A stretch of DNA of 7,498 bases from Chloroflexota bacterium (GTDB lineage Bacteria; Chloroflexota; Limnocylindria; Limnocylindrales; CSP1-4): positions 1-7,498 of the forward strand of contig SCTE01000049.1 in the NCBI GenBank assembly GCA_004298915.1, given 5' to 3'. Below the pieces are notes generated by a model. The model was not told the DNA's origin. It did no database searches and worked only from the letters and a program-made list of their open reading frames with translations. Below, piece after piece: positions 5,824-7,498 of the stretch. The translations under genes were made by a program, and so were the position numbers. The stretch's first letter is position 1, and every line of letters begins with the position of its first letter.

Positions 5824-7163
5824 GCCGCCTGCCGATCGGCGTGGCATCGATCATCTGGTCCCTGGTCGCGTTCGGGTTCGCCGTCCAGTTCTTCCTCGAG
5901 AAGGCCTACATCGCCCTCGGCGTCGAGATCCTGATCGTCATCGCGATCGCGGTCCTCAGTCGATCCGCCGGTGGCCGGACCTTCCTCAACCGGATGAAGC
6001 TCCCGGTGCTGGCGATCGTTTCCGCGTTCATCGTCGGCGGGATCGTGCTGATCCTCAGCGACCTCGAGTTCTACACGAAGTTCGGCCTCGATCCGATCGG
6101 GACGCTCGCCTCCAGCCTCGGGCGCGTGGCCGAGGCCTACGGGGCGCTGATCGTCGGCGCGCTCGGGGACCCGGGCAAGATCTCGACCGCCCTGGCGTCG
6201 GGCAATGCCAACAAGATCGGGATCGCCCTCCGGCCGATCAGCGAGACGTTCCTCGCCACGACGCCGCTGATCCTCGCCGGCCTCGGCGTCGCGGTGGCGT
6301 TCCGAAGCGGCGTCTTCAACATCGGGGCCGAGGGGCAGCTCAAGATCGGCGCGATGTTCGCCGTCTGGGTGGGCATCTGGGTCCCGCTGCCGGGGCCGTT
6401 CCACGTCCTGCTGGCTCTCGCCGCGGGCATCCTCGGCGGCGCCCTGTGGGGCTTCATCCCGGGGATCCTGAAGGCGAGGACGGGCGCGCACGAGGTGATC
6501 ACGACGATCATGCTCAACGCGATCGCTCAGCAGGTGATGCTGGCGCTGCTCCTGTCGCCCGTCCTCCAGCCACCCGGCGGGACCACGCCCATCAGCATGC
6601 CGATCGAGGCCTCCGCCCAGCTGCCTCTGCTCCTGGACCTGCCCAAGCTGCGGGTCCACCTGGGGCTCGTGATCGCGCTGCTGGCGGCTGCCTGGACGTC
6701 GTGGCTGATGTTCCGGACGACCAAGGGCTTCGAGTTCCGGGCCGCGGGCCTCAACCCGCGCGCGGCCGGGTACGCCGGCATGCACGCCGGGCGCACGATC
6801 GTCCTTGCGATGGTCGTGTCGGGTGGCCTGGCGGGGCTGGCCGGCGCCAGCGAGGTCCTCGGCACCACCCACTACCTGTCACCGACCATCAGCCCCGGCT
6901 ACGGCTGGGATGCAATCTCGCTGGCCCTGCTCGGCGGCACGCGACCGGGCGGCGTCGTCGTCGCCGCGCTCCTGTTCGGGGCGCTGCGGGCCGGCGGCCC
7001 CGGGATGGCCCTCGCGACCGGCGTGCCCATTGACCTGCTCGCGTTCATCTCCGCGCTGGTCATCATGTTCGTGGCGGCACCCCGCCTCGTCCGCGAGATC
7101 TACCGCGTCAAGCTCACCGCCACGGCCCCGAGCACGCCGCGGCCGCAGGAGACCCCGACGTGA
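5820..7163 (+). CDS. ABC importer permease, first subunit (BMP/nucleoside type)
   Basis: This 447-residue inner-membrane permease is of the branched-chain/monosaccharide permease superfamily, in the COG4603-like group that partners BMP ATPases. The core signature is FRSGVFNIGAEGQLKIGAMF (161-180), followed by the cytosolic coupling region KARTGAHEVITTIMLNAIA (218-236) that meets the ATPase, then FEFRAAGLNPRAAGYAG (304-320) and LALLGGTRPGGVVVAALLFG (368-387). Hydrophobic stretches at about 8-26, 30-46 and 62-80 precede the core. The first ~60 residues, with two likely membrane helices, are extra compared with the ~350-residue members I know, such as NupP. The C-terminal tail is polar and Pro/Thr-rich. 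Start ATG 5820 overlaps the ATPase stop by 4 bases, and its own TGA overlaps the next GTG. Transport of nucleosides is inferred from the operon. Confidence 0.92.
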   Translation: MSRLPIGVASIIWSLVAFGFAVQFFLEKAYIALGVEILIVIAIAVLSRSAGGRTFLNRMKLPVLAIVSAFIVGGIVLILSDLEFYTKFGLDPIGTLASSLGRVAEAYGALIVGALGDPGKISTALASGNANKIGIALRPISETFLATTPLILAGLGVAVAFRSGVFNIGAEGQLKIGAMFAVWVGIWVPLPGPFHVLLALAAGILGGALWGFIPGILKARTGAHEVITTIMLNAIAQQVMLALLLSPVLQPPGGTTPISMPIEASAQLPLLLDLPKLRVHLGLVIALLAAAWTSWLMFRTTKGFEFRAAGLNPRAAGYAGMHAGRTIVLAMVVSGGLAGLAGASEVLGTTHYLSPTISPGYGWDAISLALLGGTRPGGVVVAALLFGALRAGGPGMALATGVPIDLLAFISALVIMFVAAPRLVREIYRVKLTATAPSTPRPQETPT

Positions 7164-7498
7164 GCGGCGTTGCGATGACCACGGGCATGCCACAGCTCTC
7201 CGCGGCCGAACGCCGAGCCCGCAACAACGGGTTCATCCGGGCGGGCATCTATGCCGTGTCCGGGCTCCTCGCGCTGTGGGTCGGACTGCTCCGCGTCCCG
7301 GCCGACCAGCTCACGGTCTACAAGCTCGTGTTCGAGGAATCGGTCGTCAGGGTTCCGGACCTGTCGCTGCCCGTGGGCCTGACGTACGCGGTGGCGGGCG
7401 TGATCAGCCTGGTCATGGCCGGCTTCCAGTTCCGCTCGCCGTCGAGCGACACCTGGCGCCGTCTCATGGCCGTGACGATCTTCGCGCTCGTGTTCGCG
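7160..7498 (+). CDS. Second ABC importer permease, N-terminal part, cut by the window edge
   Basis: A frame opening with GTG at 7160 stays open to the last base (113 codons). The GTG overlaps the previous stop (GTGA) and follows AGGAGA (7147-7152) at 7 bases, which favours it over the in-frame ATGs at 7175 and 7187. The visible part has a polar start (ERRARNN), a hydrophobic stretch GIYAVSGLLALWVGLL (about residues 29-44), an extracytoplasmic-type loop, LTYAVAGVISLVMAGF (about 74-89), a polar SPSSDTWRR turn and the start of another hydrophobic run. The position, fourth in a BMP importer operon, calls for the NupQ-like second permease. The family's diagnostic NIG motif is not yet reached, so identity rests mainly on context. 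Having ~110 residues before that core suggests an N-terminal extension, as in the first permease. Confidence 0.8.
   Translation, partial: MSGVAMTTGMPQLSAAERRARNNGFIRAGIYAVSGLLALWVGLLRVPADQLTVYKLVFEESVVRVPDLSLPVGLTYAVAGVISLVMAGFQFRSPSSDTWRRLMAVTIFALVFA

Noticed and set aside
4237..5847. Long minus-strand open frame opposite the ATPase gene, and another at 5535-6872 opposite the permease
   Set aside because: Asp/Glu/Arg/Gly-rich translations with no domain motifs; they mirror the codon bias of the true plus-strand genes.
1..7498. Mobile elements, CRISPR arrays, tRNA or rRNA genes
   Set aside because: No transposase or integrase-like protein, no regularly spaced repeats and no tRNA or rRNA signature sequences were seen on either strand.

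Overview
The window comes from a high-GC bacterium. Coding stretches run near 68% GC with strong G/C preference at third codon positions. The substrate-binding protein has a short lipoprotein signal followed by an Ala/Ser/Thr/Pro-rich linker. I lean towards Chloroflexota (Limnocylindria-like) with Actinomycetota as the alternative, but this is inference from composition and style, and no marker gene is present.

Layout. Positions 1-404 hold no convincing gene. The first ~240 bases are markedly poorer in GC (about 60% by hand count) and contain several small perfect hairpins; the rest is very GC-rich (about 78% over 241-390) and ends in a tandem 11-bp repeat, a Shine-Dalgarno (SD) sequence and the start of a PLP-dependent Cys/Met-metabolism (cystathionine gamma-synthase-like) enzyme (405-1562, +). 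Its stop lies 6 bp from the stop of a convergent minus-strand pair: a CoA-binding Rossmann protein (2361-2852, -) followed 12 bp later by a DeoD-type nucleoside phosphorylase (1569-2348, -). A ~180-bp divergent control region (2853-3031) separates this pair from a plus-strand ABC importer: a BMP/PnrA-type lipoprotein (3032-4171), a long hairpin (4198-4228), a double-domain ATPase (4321-5823), a first permease (5820-7163) and the first 113 codons of a second permease (7160 to the window edge). The last two joints are 4-base stop/start overlaps (ATGA and GTGA), so those three genes are probably translationally coupled.

How the genes fit together. The importer has the full composition of a BMP-family nucleoside uptake system: lipoprotein, fused ATPase and two unlike permeases. 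The divergent phosphorylase would cleave imported purine nucleosides to free base and pentose-1-phosphate. The locus therefore reads as a nucleoside uptake and salvage module with shared control between the two arms. The PLP enzyme is probably functionally separate. It is the most unusual protein here: the tyrosine that normally stacks on PLP is replaced by phenylalanine, and a C-terminal segment common in the family is missing.

I see no mobile element, CRISPR array, rRNA or tRNA, and no clear sign of an undescribed multi-gene system. The items most worth checking are the paired ACCGGT inverted repeat next to the lipoprotein start, the hairpin inside the transporter operon, the atypical PLP enzyme and the structured low-GC stretch at the left edge.
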